Source: Darksidea phi (taxonomy: Eukaryota > Ascomycota > Dothideomycetes > Pleosporales > Lentitheciaceae). Taken from it: 64,000 bases of DNA. The notes under the pieces are model-generated. The model was not told the origin of the DNA, made no database searches, and was given only the letters and a program-made list of their open reading frames with translations. The first letter of the stretch is position 1. Each line of letters opens with the position of its first letter. The translations under genes were made by a program, and so were the position numbers. The DNA lies in NCBI GenBank assembly GCA_030770425.1, contig JASJFT010000154.1, forward strand, positions 1-64,000, given 5' to 3'. Below are positions 46,971-59,300 of this stretch, one piece after another.

Positions 46971-48768
46971 ATGCCCGACAGCAAGATGGCACCAGAGAAA
47001 GACGTTGAAACGATGACGCGAATTGGGGAGGTTGATGACATCGCCGCTCAGGATGCAACAAAAGACGAGAAGGTGGCAACGGAGCAGAATACTAGCGGTG
47101 CCCTTGAGGTGGGTCTTCCTTCTCACAGTGTGATAAGACCAGTGCCCCTCACACATGTGGATAGAGATACATCAATCTAGTCCCAGCCATTAATTTCTCC
47201 TTCCTTCTGCAATGCTCATGGGTAGCTGCCGCTGGAACGTTTCAGTTCGCGCTCACCAATGGTGGACCGGCCTCGATGGTCTACGGTAGTATCTTTGCCG
47301 GTATTGGAACTACGCTCGTAGCAACCTCACTTGCTGAGATGGCGTCTATGTGAGCGCAGCTATTCCTGGTGTCCTTCAAGTATTAATGCGAGATATATAA
47401 CAGGGATCCGACAGTCGGGGCACAGTATCGCTGGTCTGCTATGTTTGCGCCGAAATGGAACAGGTTCTTCGGCCTGATGCAAGGTACGTCCTGACAGTGC
47501 CCGATTAGTCGATTGATCAAGGCATCTGACTGTCTGCAGGATGGATAACAGTCTTCGCGTGGATATGCTCCGCTACATCCAATCCAGCACTCATTTCAAA
47601 CATGCTCGTCCGCCTTGTCACTTTCAATTACCCCCAATACACTCCAGAACGCTGGCACATCACTCTTATCATGTGGGCCCTCACGCTATTTCCATTTTTC
47701 GCGAACTTCTGGTTCAAGAAACTACTCAATCCACTCGAGGCAGTAGGTGCCATCTGCCATATTGTCTTCTTCATCGTCAATATCATCACCCTAGCAGTAC
47801 TCGCGAAACACAGTACTGTCGACTACGTATTCCACACACTGACCCACAATGTCAGTGGGTGGCAGAATCCGGTCGTCGCTTGGGGTCTTGGACTGCTTAC
47901 TGTAACGTATCCTCTAACCGGTGAGCTTTCCACGTCTATGTATCTGTTATCTACTCTCGACTACTAACCGAATGCAGGGTTCGATGGCGTTCTCCATATG
48001 TCTGACGAAGTAGTACACGCCCGCAAACACGTTCCTCGCTCCATGATCACCTCCGTTGTTCTCAACGCCGCTATGCAGTTTGCGTACATGCTCACCATTG
48101 TGTTCACTATCGGTGATATCGACGTTGTTTCTACGGACCCCTTACCTATCATCCAAGTCTACTACCAGGCTACGAAGTCAAAACCTGTGACCAACCTCTT
48201 CGTCAGCATATTAGCTCTCATCATTTTCATATCGTTCTTCAATGTCTTCGCCTCCGTCTCACGCCTTGCTTGGGCTTTTTCGCGCGACAATGGGTTACCA
48301 TTCTCTACGGTATTTGCGAAGGTCCATCCGAGACTTAGAATACCGCTAAATGCGTTAATCCTGGTCGGCGTGTCTCTCTGCCTCCTCGCTCTCATCAATA
48401 TTGGCTCAAGTACCGCCTTCAGCGCATTCATATCGCTCCCCGCCCTCGCCTTATATATATCCTATCTCTTACCCATCTGCTTCCTCTTTCTACGCCGGAT
48501 ATCCCGATCCCATCCAACACCAATTCCATGGGGTCCTTTCAAGCTGGGCATCTGGGGTCCGGCCGTGAACTTGGGAGCCATGTGCTACATCATTTTCATC
48601 TTGATTTGGATGCCCTTCCCGGCGTCATTGCCCGTTAGTGGTCCGAACATGAACTATGCGGGGCCGATCGTCGGAGCGATCATCTTAGGAGCGTTGGGTG
48701 ACTGGTGCTTTTCGGGGAGAAAGAGGTTTCAGGTTCCTGTTGCCAGGTGGAGGGCGGATCTCGGGTAG
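46971..48768 (+). CDS. APC-family amino acid/GABA/choline permease; 5' structure uncertain
   Basis: Plasma-membrane transporter of the amino acid-polyamine-organocation superfamily (fungal Uga4/Hnm1-like group). Exon 1 from ATG 46971 encodes a soluble acidic N-terminus (MPDSKMAPEKDVETMTR...). Exons 47404-47483, 47540-47920 and 47978-48768 join cleanly: DPTVGAQYRWSAMFAPKW, GWITVFAWICSATSNPALISN, YPLTGFDGVLHMSDEV, VSRLAWAFSRDNGLPFS. Exon 2 (ends 47349) carries SWVAAAGTFQFALTNGGPASMVYG and TSLAEMASM. Its link to exon 1 is the problem: with the CTAG acceptor at 47180, a frame-keeping join requires an irregular donor (GTGCCC near 47096), and the first membrane helix looks a few residues short. It may be an annotation puzzle or a small lesion. 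The rest is intact up to the family-like C-terminus. Confidence 0.82.
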
Positions 48769-51700
48769 ATAGGTGAGGCAAAAGTATAGCTTGCGAGCTT
48801 GGCTCTGTTGAACGCTCGAAAAAGCAGAGACTAAGAGGAAAGAGCAGCGGTAGATAAACCAAATTGTGTCAAGGGTGTCAGCAAGGAGCTCTATATTTAC
48901 GTCGCATATACCAGCGGACTAACGTGTGCTTTGTTCATATTTACTCTATGCCCTCGGGTTTAAGTTGCCTCTTTTTTCTCCTCGTCCGCGCTAGAGATTG
49001 CAGTGAAAAAACCTCTTCCTTCGGGTATACCGCGCCAGCTTGGGTGCAGCGTCTTCTTGTGACAGGGATGCGATAGGATGTCTGTCCCGTGCATGGCTAG
49101 CTCATTCGCATTGGACCAGTAAGCGCATCGTTGAACTCCCCGTGCGGGCTAGAGATTGCAGTGCCAGGGGCCATTTTGATTGGTTGCTGCTCCCTACCAG
49201 CAGTAACGCAAACTCACACAACTAGCGACCATTTTTCCTCAGACGCTCGGGCTGAAATTGGCGCAGTTTGTTCGGAGCAGGCACACAACGCGCCCAGCCG
49301 ACTGCATATCCCGCCTCGTTCACCGGACGCTTGGCGCGTCTGCTTCGCTCCTCAGCAAAAGCACTGCAAAGCTTTACCCAAGCTTCCAAATCTTTGGCTG
49401 CGAAAAGTTAACGTTGAAAACGAAATAGGCAGATGTCGTAGTTGAGAGGCTATGGTTTTGACACCGCGAATGTGATGATGATGATGAAGATGAAGGAGGG
49501 TTCTAGAAAGTCTAGTGTTTGATTAGTTAGGAAAAGTAAGGCTGTAGGGGACTTCTCGTAAGCGCTAGAGATTGCAGTGGAGGACTTCTCTTCCGCGCTA
49601 GAGATTGCAGTGGAGGACTTCTCTTCCGCGCTAGAGATTGCAGTGACCGCACGGCCATGCTCAGACCACACGTCGTTGCCAGCTGTGCTTGCGTGACGAT
49701 CATGAATGCGAATCAGAACCCGTTCACAAGGAGCGTCGTTCGGTGTATAGCGCTACCCTTGTCCGAGATTCGCGAGCTCTCGACAAAAGTTCTAGTCTCG
49801 TCACCGGCGGGCGAGGCAGCCACCACCATCAACGTTGCCGTGCGTGTCATTAGCCTTTGCAGCCTCTTAGAATCTCGTTAAAGACTTGGAATCCATCGTA
49901 TACCAGCGGGCCTGCACAAGGTTATTGGGTTGGATGCGCTTTGCACTGTCCAATCGACCCAAAGACATGCAACTACAATGATACACTATAGTTTCCTTGC
50001 TCTCATTCAAGATGTGGACTGAATACTGAAAATGGAACAGATCTAGGGAATACGATATATTGCAATTCCGCGAGACATGAAATCTCCGTGCTATGTCTTG
50101 TGTAGTGACACATTGACGATTGTAGGCGTGGTCAAGCGACATCCAAACCGGTACGAGGCGCTGTGCCGTGGCGTACATGATTGATTGGCAACATTCATGT
50201 CGCAAAGTTACTCAGTCATTCATTGTGAAAGCCAAAAGCGAGCCAGGATCGTGAGATGCGTGATGAGGTGAGCAGGAAAGACGGCTAGTAGTACACTTGT
50301 AGCGACAATGGCAAGACCGAATGCACGTTGCATTGTAGGGCCATTCATCTACTACATGCATATATCCGCGCTCATTCACGGCCATCGCCAGGTCCAAAAG
50401 TCGAGCTGTCTCCCGCAACGGAGCCGGTAGATGTTCGGTCGTGTGGAAGTGTCGCCGGCTGTCGGATAGGCAGCCAGACAACCTTGTCATGACAACGTGT
50501 ATCACGTCAGTTTCCATCATCAGACTGCTCTACCTCTCACACAACATAGCTAGCGATGGCATAGAACAGACGTAGTACCGGGTCGGCATACTCCCAAGAG
50601 ACCTCTCACAAACGGCTCAAGTGTGAAGGCCCACTCCAAGTTCCTACATCACAAGCATTCTTAGAGACGCCTCCAGCAAAGCTGATCGTACTATAGGTAT
50701 TTAAGCTTTCTACAACAACACTCAAAGACAAGTTATTCGAATATTTAAGTTACAACCTAGTTATACCGAGTCCAAAGCTTCTTCTTGCCTCCTTCGAAGC
50801 TACCGCATCAAGACGGAAGATAACTGCAGGAGTGCTTTCCTCCATACCATATTCCGACGTCGGAACCAACAGGGTAGTGGGGCTGTGGTGATCGGAGGAT
50901 TGGACGTAGTTTGGTTGCCAGAGGTGAATAGAGGATTGTACGAAGGAGTTCGAGAACTTTAATTCTACAGATCAAGTATCGTAGTATTGCCTCTTGAAGA
51001 TAGTCAGGATACGTAGTCCATACAACGAGTTATACATCGAGCTCTTCTGTTTAGTACATCTAACTATAATAAGTCAACAGAGGAAGAAGATGTGACTTCT
51101 ATAGGTTATACCGTAATATATACTATATAATTATATTAATCAGGGGTGGTTGAGAGAGTAGAGCTTCAAGCACTATTCCGCTCAAGCTGCGATGGTAAAG
51201 AGGCGACAGCACCTCCACCTCCTCCTAATACCTTTCCACCACTACCACCAAATCCGCTTGTAAGAGAAGGTAGAAGCTCGATAATAGTCGCTACCACCAT
51301 ATACTCGGCACATACACGGCGATTGTATTAGGTTATCTCTGCCACCACGTCGACATCTACAAACAACATCTCAATAGCAGCTCTGAGATATACCCACACC
51401 CTCCACTTTCACTCTGTATACTCAGCATCTCACCTAGCTGCCACCCCAGCAGTATCTAGTGTTCTTAAACTCCGCTGTCATATATAGATGGCTTGACTAC
51501 CAGCTAGCCAGTCTCGCCCACGCTCTAGGTTGCCCGGCGGCGGAATCGGACGTGTAGACAACGCAAAGCGGGAGCCACAGACATTTCAAGAAATACGCCC
51601 GTATATTCCAGCAAGCGTAGGACGCAGTAGCCATTGGTCGTCAAAGTCCTCACTCATAGGTGGATATGCGACACGAGTTTGGCGTGTCTGGTACTGCCAT

Positions 51701-54700
51701 TCAGTTCTAAACGACGGACTAATCTTAGGCACATGGAACTATTATATATTAGAATTAATCGACGTCCTAGACCATCACAGCAGCCCATCGACTCTGAAAG
51801 AAAAAAAAGTCCGCATTGCAAACACAAACAGCAACAGCAACAGCAGCATGTCTACCAGCCATTAGAACGCGCACCATTATTGATAGTTTTGACGCCTATC
51901 AGTGGGTGCAAAAGTCCTCGCACCAGCCTGTAATTAGTTAGCAATAGGCGCTAATTAGATCTCGGCCAGCATCGGGGTAGCCAGCGCAGCTATTCTCTTC
52001 ACTTCATCTTCCAACATATCGCAGCGACTTAGATCGACATGGCTCATTCATAAAGTACTCGAAGGCTCGGTAGTGACGGGCGTGATTAGCGCTCGACGTC
52101 TGTCTCAGACTGCGGTTGTACGGGGCGGCACGATGATGGACTTAGACTTATCTATAAGTGCGCGGTAGACGGGATCAAACTATGCCTCTAGCTATTCTAT
52201 TCCATTCTATTCTATTCCAGGCGGGCAACTCACAGTGTCTCGATGGAGGACGGCGTATGATTTGCTCTAGATTTTATATCGCGACATAACCGGGATATAC
52301 TGTACAAAGCACCAGACTGGCCGTTTGCCCGCGGCATGCAGCTCGCCCTTTTTTATGAAGCTCGGACCGTTGCCCTCACAGTCATGCGTTTCAAGGTATT
52401 CGGGACGAAGTGCCCTTTTAGGGTCACCTTTTCGGGTTGTTCCGCGAGTTTGACGACGCCATGGCTGCTGTTACTCGTTCGATACAAACCACCAGACAAA
52501 CTTACCGTCCAGCTGTGCTGTGCTGTTCGATGTGTGTCTACTCAAGAACGTGTGGCGTTAAGCTTATGTGGCATGTGATGTGGAGATGAGCATGGCTGTT
52601 GTAAAGGTGCTTCCGAGGTTGGGCAGCCAAAAAGTCTGCATCGAGACGGACAACCGAGTCGAAAGTTTTCCTCTCCGCCAAACACTGCAATGCCATTTAG
52701 ATTGTGGTTTCTTCTTCCGCACGAGTCCAGTCAGTCACTGGAGTGCACAAAGTAGAAAGTAGAAAGCTGTGACGAACTTCCGCGGACCCTTCTGCCGGCC
52801 GTCACACCTCCCTCAACGGCATGGTACCCATCCGATTCACGACATCCGACCCGCTTGGCCATCCGCCACACCGCTCAGTCATCAAGCCATCAAGCCATCG
52901 CGCCCTCAACAAACAAAGCCTCTGATCTAGACTGCTCTCCCGCAACTTACCCCTCTTCTGCGCACACAGCACGGTCAAACCGCCATCTCCCAACCATGCG
53001 CAATTCAGAAACCCCATATACCCGACCAGTACAATCACATGCCTCGACCACACCCCGCTCATCTCGACACACCTCTCACCGCGGGCACGACAAGGCCGAG
53101 GCAGCCGAATATGCAGCTCACGCATCTAGACCCTCACGAGTCCGGAACCCCTCAGGCCCACATTTAGCCTGCTGCCCTCGCGCGCGAACGGATTACCTGC
53201 ATGTGTAAGCCAACTAACTTGCAGCGGGAAAAGTGATCGTCGCTGTCGCTCATCCAGTCCTTGCTACCAGGATCCAGAAGAGACCCAGAGAAAACGTGGG
53301 TGGGCGGTCTCGTATCTGCACAGCGCCCATCCCATCGGTTAGAGCAATTTGTGTGACGTTGTTTATCGGTTCACTCGCTTTCTCTTATCCGCTCGTTCGC
53401 TCTATACGAACGCGATGGTGCGGGAAAATATAGGAGGGAGGCCTGATTGCGGTCGCTGTGTAGAGTAATCAGCATCCGCTCAGCCGGTTTTATCCACGAC
53501 GCCTCGCGTAGGCGCACGCCGCACCGCCTACTATACACATCTCTTGTTGCTTTCCCGCTGCATGCGAGAGTCGTACGGACTGCTGTAGGCGAGGTGTGCG
53601 ACGCCCTCAAAACTGTGCAACTCCAGACCGGTTCTAGCTCCCTCCACTGCCTATCGAGTGGATGGAAAAACATGTGCCGCAGGCGCGTTCCCGAGCGAGG
53701 CGCATCTCCTCAGCGGGCCACAAAGTAGGCCTCAGCCAACGAATTCTCATGGCGTGCCGTGGAGCCGAAAGGAATGTCTCGTGCCGCGGAGGGGATGTCG
53801 ATGGGTTGTTGACGAGGCGACGGGTGCGCAGTACCTTCCCAATCCGATCATATTCACGTGATGTCCCCAACCACCCGGTTCCGGACCGATCCCGACCAGG
53901 CTTAAGCCCCAAGTCCACCACCGATCGATCGAACTAGCCACGAAGATCGGCACACTTTCCTTCCTGTTCCATCAACGATCCCGTCCCACCTCAGACGACG
54001 GTTCGGGTCAAAGCCACCATGCCACAGCAAATATGCCCTAAGACTGCCACCAGCCACCACAACTCCACATGTTTGGCGGGCGTGAATCGTGCACGACGGC
54101 AGACGAAAGAAAAAGCTCGTCTAGGAATCATATGCTGCCCTTGCGCTGCAGGATCGTACGAGAGTCATTGCGCCTGCTTTGTGAGAAGGCCGCTTGCGGA
54201 AATTGGCGTGGCTCTGGTGTCTTGACAGCAGCGAAGCCGCCGTGGACGGCCCGGTTCCACCCCATATCAAAGGACGCGGGACAGAGCAGAGTTTTGGATC
54301 AGAGTCGCGTCAGGGACGGGAGACGCCGCACAAGTCGGAGGGTTGGCATTGGTTCCTGCGTATCACAATTTGCATTCTAGAGACAGAACAATGACGTGGA
54401 TAAATTTATGCATCTTGCACTTTGCTCAAATTTTCTCGGAAGCTATCTACACATCTGTCATGCCCTGCGCGCCCGCTGCCCATTGCGAGCAAATCTCAAT
54501 AAAACCAGATTCGAGTAGTGGGGTATCTCATGGTATCAAACCACCGTCCTTTGGAGGTGGACCGCGCTGTGAAAATGCTGCAAGAGTGAACGCCGTCCGG
54601 ATGATGTCGTTGTGGGTATATGGAGATACAATGCTGCGACGCCGTCCGTGCTAAATGTAGGAAATCTATGAAATCGCAAAACAGAAATTCGAGGCTCGGG

Positions 54701-54726
54701 CACCAGTGTGATGCCGGTTCCGGCGG
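48769..54726. other. 6 kb gene-free region
   Basis: No convincing gene on either strand. It contains the inverse-orientation module copies at 48988-49660, then an AT-rich block at about 50680-51150 with many TA dinucleotides, CAG-type codon repeats near 51829-51850, and a CTATT microsatellite near 52190-52218. From 52800 to 54700 it is of even composition with only short frames. The AT-rich block could be old RIP-degraded repeat, but no transposon domain is visible. Confidence 0.5.
48988..49645. repeat. inverse copies of the 35.5-38.6 kb module
   Basis: The word GCTAGAGATTGCAGTG, reverse complement of CACTGCAATCTCTAGC, occurs five times: near 48990, 49148, 49564, 49597 and 49630. The last three are units of a 33-bp tandem repeat starting at 49562, 49595 and 49628 (GCGCTAGAGATTGCAG plus TGGAGGACTTCTCTTCC). 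Compared with the region at 35.5-38.6 kb, one base differs (TCT for TTT) and the orientation is opposite. Confidence 0.9.
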
Positions 54727-56334
54727 TCAAATCAGCAAGCCAGCTCCAAGTGCAACTGCGCTTAGACTAGAGTCTCTGGTGTCTTCGCTGTTCCTCTTCC
54801 CCATCATGGTCAATTGGCGAGCGGCATCAGTTTTAGCATGCGTGAGCCCGGTCGGTGAGGGGGGTTCGGAGGGAGCAGCGGAACGAATATCGTCTGAGCC
54901 CGGGTCGGATGATGTCGAGGCCAAATCGTAGCCAAAGGAGGCCATCGAATCGCCGCTGATGCCACGAAGCGGGGAAGCTGGTCTTTCGATGTTGATCGAC
55001 GCTGGAGTGGTCTTGGTCGCAGCATGGGACGAGCTGTCCTTGGTCGTCTTGGAAGCACGTTTGGCCTTGGGGAAGTTGTGCGCCTCGTAGCGAGGCGGGT
55101 GGGAAGTGTACTCGACCAGAATATGCTCCTTGGTGTTGATTCGCAGGCGCCGGCCACTGCTATATACGACATCGCTAACCCTTGGGGAGCAAGCGAGCAG
55201 AGCGGGAGCGCATCGCCTGCGGTATCGAAGGGCCTGAGACGGGCTCGCTCCAGGGATCGGGGCCTCCTTCGGACTGGAAGAGTCGCTAGTCCCCGTGACA
55301 GGCCGCTCGCCCTGGCGAGAGACTGATCGGCTGCCCGAGGAGCTCGCAGGCCGGCGCGAGGGGAAACGAACATCCTCGGGGTCAAAGTCGTCGCGATCCG
55401 GATCCGGGGCGTGCGTGTGGGCCGACGCGTCCTGAGATGGTGCGGTGGCTAATTGAGGATAGAGCTGTCGGATGATGGCCTCTTGCTCGGCGATGATGCG
55501 CCGACCAGCATCCACGGCAGAGAGGTTTTCGAGATTCTCGCCGAGACGTGCGCCATCAAGAAGGCGCTGTCGCCTGCTGCGGCGGGGGAGACTCCGGTAG
55601 CGTGGCTCGCTCCGATCCTCCAGAGGCGAGCTGATATCAATGGCAGCGCACAGGTGCTCCACCCAGGTCAGCATCTCCTCTTGGGTGCTGGCGCATAGCA
55701 GAAACTGCTCCGTCTCGAGACGCAGCCGAAGAGCGTGCTCTCTGACCGTCTCGAAGAGATGGGGGTCGGTCTCGTACAGTTTTGGGCGTGCTGCTGCCGG
55801 CACCAGGTGTGCAAAGGGCGACTTTGGTGTCAGGGCCGTTTTCTTGAAATCGGCAGCAACCCCCACCTCGGCGTGCTGCAGCGTGAACCGCTTGATGATT
55901 TTTCCAGCGACGGGTGTCCGGCTCTTGCTGAGCATGCCGGGAGTCTTGATGCGGTGGATGGCGAGCTGCGTTCCGCACAGCACAACGTAGACATCGTGCC
56001 ATTCGCGGGACCGGGAAATCTCGAACACGGAAGCCAGCTCTTGCTTCATGCCTAGGATTCCTTCGAACTGGACGGTGCATGTGTAGGCCGGGGGTGCTTT
56101 GGTGTTCCGGACTGCGGCAGCTTCCATCGCCGCCTTGGTGTGGAGCCAGGCGAGCGTCTGCGAGCTGTTTGCGCAGGCATAGCTCGGCGGGGAGTCCAGC
56201 ACGGGGGAGATGTGTGTGCGGAAGGTGTTGTGGTATCCGTAGCTTGGCGGGGTGGACTGCGAGCGGGAGGTATTGGGGGAGCGGGCGGCTCTCCGCGAGC
56301 GAGCCGTGGTGGGGGTTTCGGTCAGAGGATCCAT
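54727..56334 (-). CDS. PH domain protein
   Basis: A single-exon protein of 535 aa from ATG 56334 (MDPLTETPTTARSRR); the open frame extends further 5' but into sequence that looks like leader DNA, and the segment before this ATG is not conserved-looking. The N-terminal 75 residues are Ser/Pro/Tyr-rich. A pleckstrin-homology-like domain follows (about 80-240): CTVQFEGILGMKQELA, REWHDVYVVLCGTQLAIHRI, IKRFTLQHAEVGVAADFKK, and LRLETEQFLLCASTQEEMLTWVEHLCAAI, with the typical C-terminal helix Trp. Then come a basic region (RSLPRRSRRQRLLDG), a long disordered region, and a conserved-looking RYRRRCAPALLACSPRVSDVVYSSGRR followed by PRYEAHNFPKAKR. It is probably a peripheral membrane or cortical adaptor; the partner is unknown. 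Confidence 0.85.
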   Translation of the reverse strand: MDPLTETPTTARSRRAARSPNTSRSQSTPPSYGYHNTFRTHISPVLDSPPSYACANSSQTLAWLHTKAAMEAAAVRNTKAPPAYTCTVQFEGILGMKQELASVFEISRSREWHDVYVVLCGTQLAIHRIKTPGMLSKSRTPVAGKIIKRFTLQHAEVGVAADFKKTALTPKSPFAHLVPAAARPKLYETDPHLFETVREHALRLRLETEQFLLCASTQEEMLTWVEHLCAAIDISSPLEDRSEPRYRSLPRRSRRQRLLDGARLGENLENLSAVDAGRRIIAEQEAIIRQLYPQLATAPSQDASAHTHAPDPDRDDFDPEDVRFPSRRPASSSGSRSVSRQGERPVTGTSDSSSPKEAPIPGASPSQALRYRRRCAPALLACSPRVSDVVYSSGRRLRINTKEHILVEYTSHPPRYEAHNFPKAKRASKTTKDSSSHAATKTTPASINIERPASPLRGISGDSMASFGYDLASTSSDPGSDDIRSAAPSEPPSPTGLTHAKTDAARQLTMMGKRNSEDTRDSSLSAVALGAGLLI

Positions 56335-59300
56335 GGCTCCACGGGTGAGGATGACAGACCCAGGCAGCGGTAGCAAAGGCAGCAGAATCAGCAAGGCGCT
56401 CGCGGCGAAGACGACTCTTGTAGGGCGGGCTGGCGCGCGGGATGAAAGCGGCTCATGGGTGCTCGGGCCGTGTGTGGTTGCTTGTTCCGGGGGCGCTGCA
56501 CCACGGAAGGGGCCCTCTCGGTGTCTTTGTCCCTGGCGTCGAACCGAAAGTATGTGTGATTGAGTGGACCCGACTCGGCCGTGTGTGTCGGCGGGCAATG
56601 CACGGTAATGACGGCGGGCGGGCGCGTCCTTTTGTATAGGGCGGGCGACGGACAGGGGTGCGGGTTGCAGCTGCGCGATGGGAAGCTGCGAACGGGGCGG
56701 CGCGTGCTCCTGGGGCAGGCGCGAGTGGAGGGTGAGTCTGAGGCAAGCGCGTCCCAGCCAGCGTCGCCAGCGGCGCCAGCGGAGCCCACGTAGACCAGCG
56801 CGACTAATGGATGCTGCGCTACTTTGTGCGTGTGGCTACCGGTATTGAGCCCACTGAACCTTGCTGCCTCGATGCGGGGGAGCTCTCGCTCGGTAAGTAG
56901 CTATCTGCAGCCAGTATCAGCTGCTCTGCCACGGCTAGGGCTCCGTTCGGGTCCCGTCCTCCTCACTCTGTGGCGTCGTGCAGATCGATTGTCCGCGTTG
57001 GCGCGCCCGCACACGACCGCCACCAAACCCAACAGGTCCGCGGCGCGCCTTGGCCCTCGTGTCGCCAGCGTGAATGGAGGCAGCACCTGACTGCCAGCTC
57101 TGTGCTGTCCGGCCAGCCCTCCTCTCCGCCCGCACATGCGGCCCAGACGACGACTCGCAGCGCCCTGCCTTTGCGCCAGCTGCCGCCTGTCTGGACGTCG
57201 CACCGCTGGCATCGCATCGCACCGCGCACCTCATGCCGGCGTGGCCGTGGGCTGACTCGGGATCGCACGCCGTTGTGTCAACGTCGTCCCGGGCTAATTT
57301 GGACCAGCATGACGGAATACGGAATGGGCACTGTCGTTGCGCTGACATGCCAGCAGGATTCGCCAGCACCCGCCTGCAAATGGGCTGCTTGTCGCTGCGT
57401 GCGGCGTGCTGCGTGCTGCGTGCTGCGTGCGGCGTGCTGCGTACTGCGTGCATTCCTGCTGGCGCCGCGCCCACGCCGCTCCAGAGGCCGTGCCCGCCAA
57501 CATCTACCTTCGCTCGGCGTCTCAGATGCACAGGCTCGTCCCAGGTCGTCGACATTGTCGCTTGATGCGCTGTCGACACCTCGCCCAAGGTTCGCTGAGC
57601 TTGGGTCGCCGCGATCGTCCGCCTGCCCACAGGCCTGGGTGCGACGCTGACGATCGCATCTCAGCTATCAATTCTCCGCCTGCGACTAGCCATCGTCCAA
57701 GCCTTCCCTCCGCTCGGCACCTCCACGTTTCCGCCTTGTTTTGCCCTTGACCTCCTGTTTCGCCCTCACCCCGTGCCTCCATTGACAAAGAATTGCGAAG
57801 ATGGCTGCTTCCTGCGCTTCAAAGGGGAGAACGGTGCTTAGACTAGAGCTGGGCGCTTACTCAACCGCTAGGGTCACACAGATCACAGTTCGCATGGCCG
57901 TCTCATATGAACATGTCCGGTGCGTAGTGGAGTGCTATCAATACACCCAGTAGATGAATTGTACACGTTCCTGGCTAATGCTGCTGGTGACTTGCGTTCC
58001 ACAGCACAGGCATTCCCCGACTGTCTTGCTGTTTCGCTTTCTTTTTCGGTCCGAGATATGACCGTTGAGACAAGAGAAGTGAACTCTAGCATTACATCAG
58101 AAGACGAGCAGCCTGGGCCGCACCATGTCCATCTCCAAAGCGCTAGATTTAGTGCTCTCGGCGGGCGTTTGAACACCAAGTGGAGCAACCCGCCCCAGTG
58201 TCCGTTTCCAGCTAGTGCGGCTCCGAATGGTCTCTCCTCTAAACACTCTACCGTCAGCCGTGACACTTACATAACTTTGACGGCACTCAACGCAATCCAG
58301 AGTCGGTCGAGCGCTTAATCGGGTGTGCGCTCTTCGGCCGTATTGACTGTGGCACAAGGCGACGGGTGTCGGCTCAACTGCGGCAACCCCCGATTCATTT
58401 GCACCCACCAACCCGTCACGCAAAACCTCCGCCTAGCGTCGCTGAAAGAAACAGTCATATAATGCTCCGTGATCCCTCCAATATTGTTAGATTTGGCGCT
58501 GTGACACGATGCATTCCAGAAGACCACGCTTACTGAGCTTCGCCCGAAAGCGGAGTCCGAAACCCAGGGTGGCTCTCGCATCAGCACCAACACCCAACAA
58601 CACCCACCATCCACTTTTGCGCTTCGGATGCAGGCTATCCTCAACTACGCTGACCTCATATGGCGAAGTTATGGAAGCGACGAATGCATTCGCCAGGGCG
58701 CTGCTTTCGTGGGCGTACAGGGAAGTTGGCCCGGCACTATCGCTGAGCGAATTGATGTCGCAAACCCGATGATTATTCGCGGCTTACGCAAGGAAATTGA
58801 ATGCAAACCCGAGTATCGCCCCAAGTCCCGCATCGCCACTATTTTGCACACGGTGCAATGCAGTCATATTGATGTCCAAGTCCTCACGAGAGCGAACAAC
58901 GACCGTTTTTGGCTCCCGCTCGGTGCGCTGGGTAACCTTGGCCACCAAATTTGCTGCTTCATCGGGTATCTTTCCTGGACCGAGGTGAATGGAACTTCGG
59001 CCCCGCGTCTCGGTCTGCAAACAGCGCAGCTCTTCTAGTTACTTGCCTAGTCTGGCATCGCTAGGAGCAAGGTGCGCTCCATGATCATAACCATGCTTAT
59101 GCTCATGCTTCAATAACGTCGTTTAGTTCGGATAAGGTTGCACTCCTCGCCAAAGCTACCCATCACGGGGCGTCGTATATCCGCAAGAATACAGAAGATT
59201 GCGGGTCCCAGTAGTTCAACAGTAGACTAGCATGCAAGTCACTCATAATCCTCCTATTACATTCATTTAGTATTACTCTTCGAGCTACTCAAGGCCCTAC

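Noticed and set aside
46494..47156. 220-codon minus-strand frame
   Set aside because: Overlaps the permease first exon antisense, begins at a non-ATG codon and has no motif.
38988..48768. Secondary-metabolite gene cluster
   Set aside because: The MFS transporter and permease are not accompanied by any synthase or tailoring enzyme; CAC2 and the RWD protein are housekeeping-type genes.
56935..57650. Several overlapping frames of 160-230 codons on both strands
   Set aside because: GC-rich DNA makes long chance frames; they overlap in many phases and have low-complexity or Arg/Ala-rich products.
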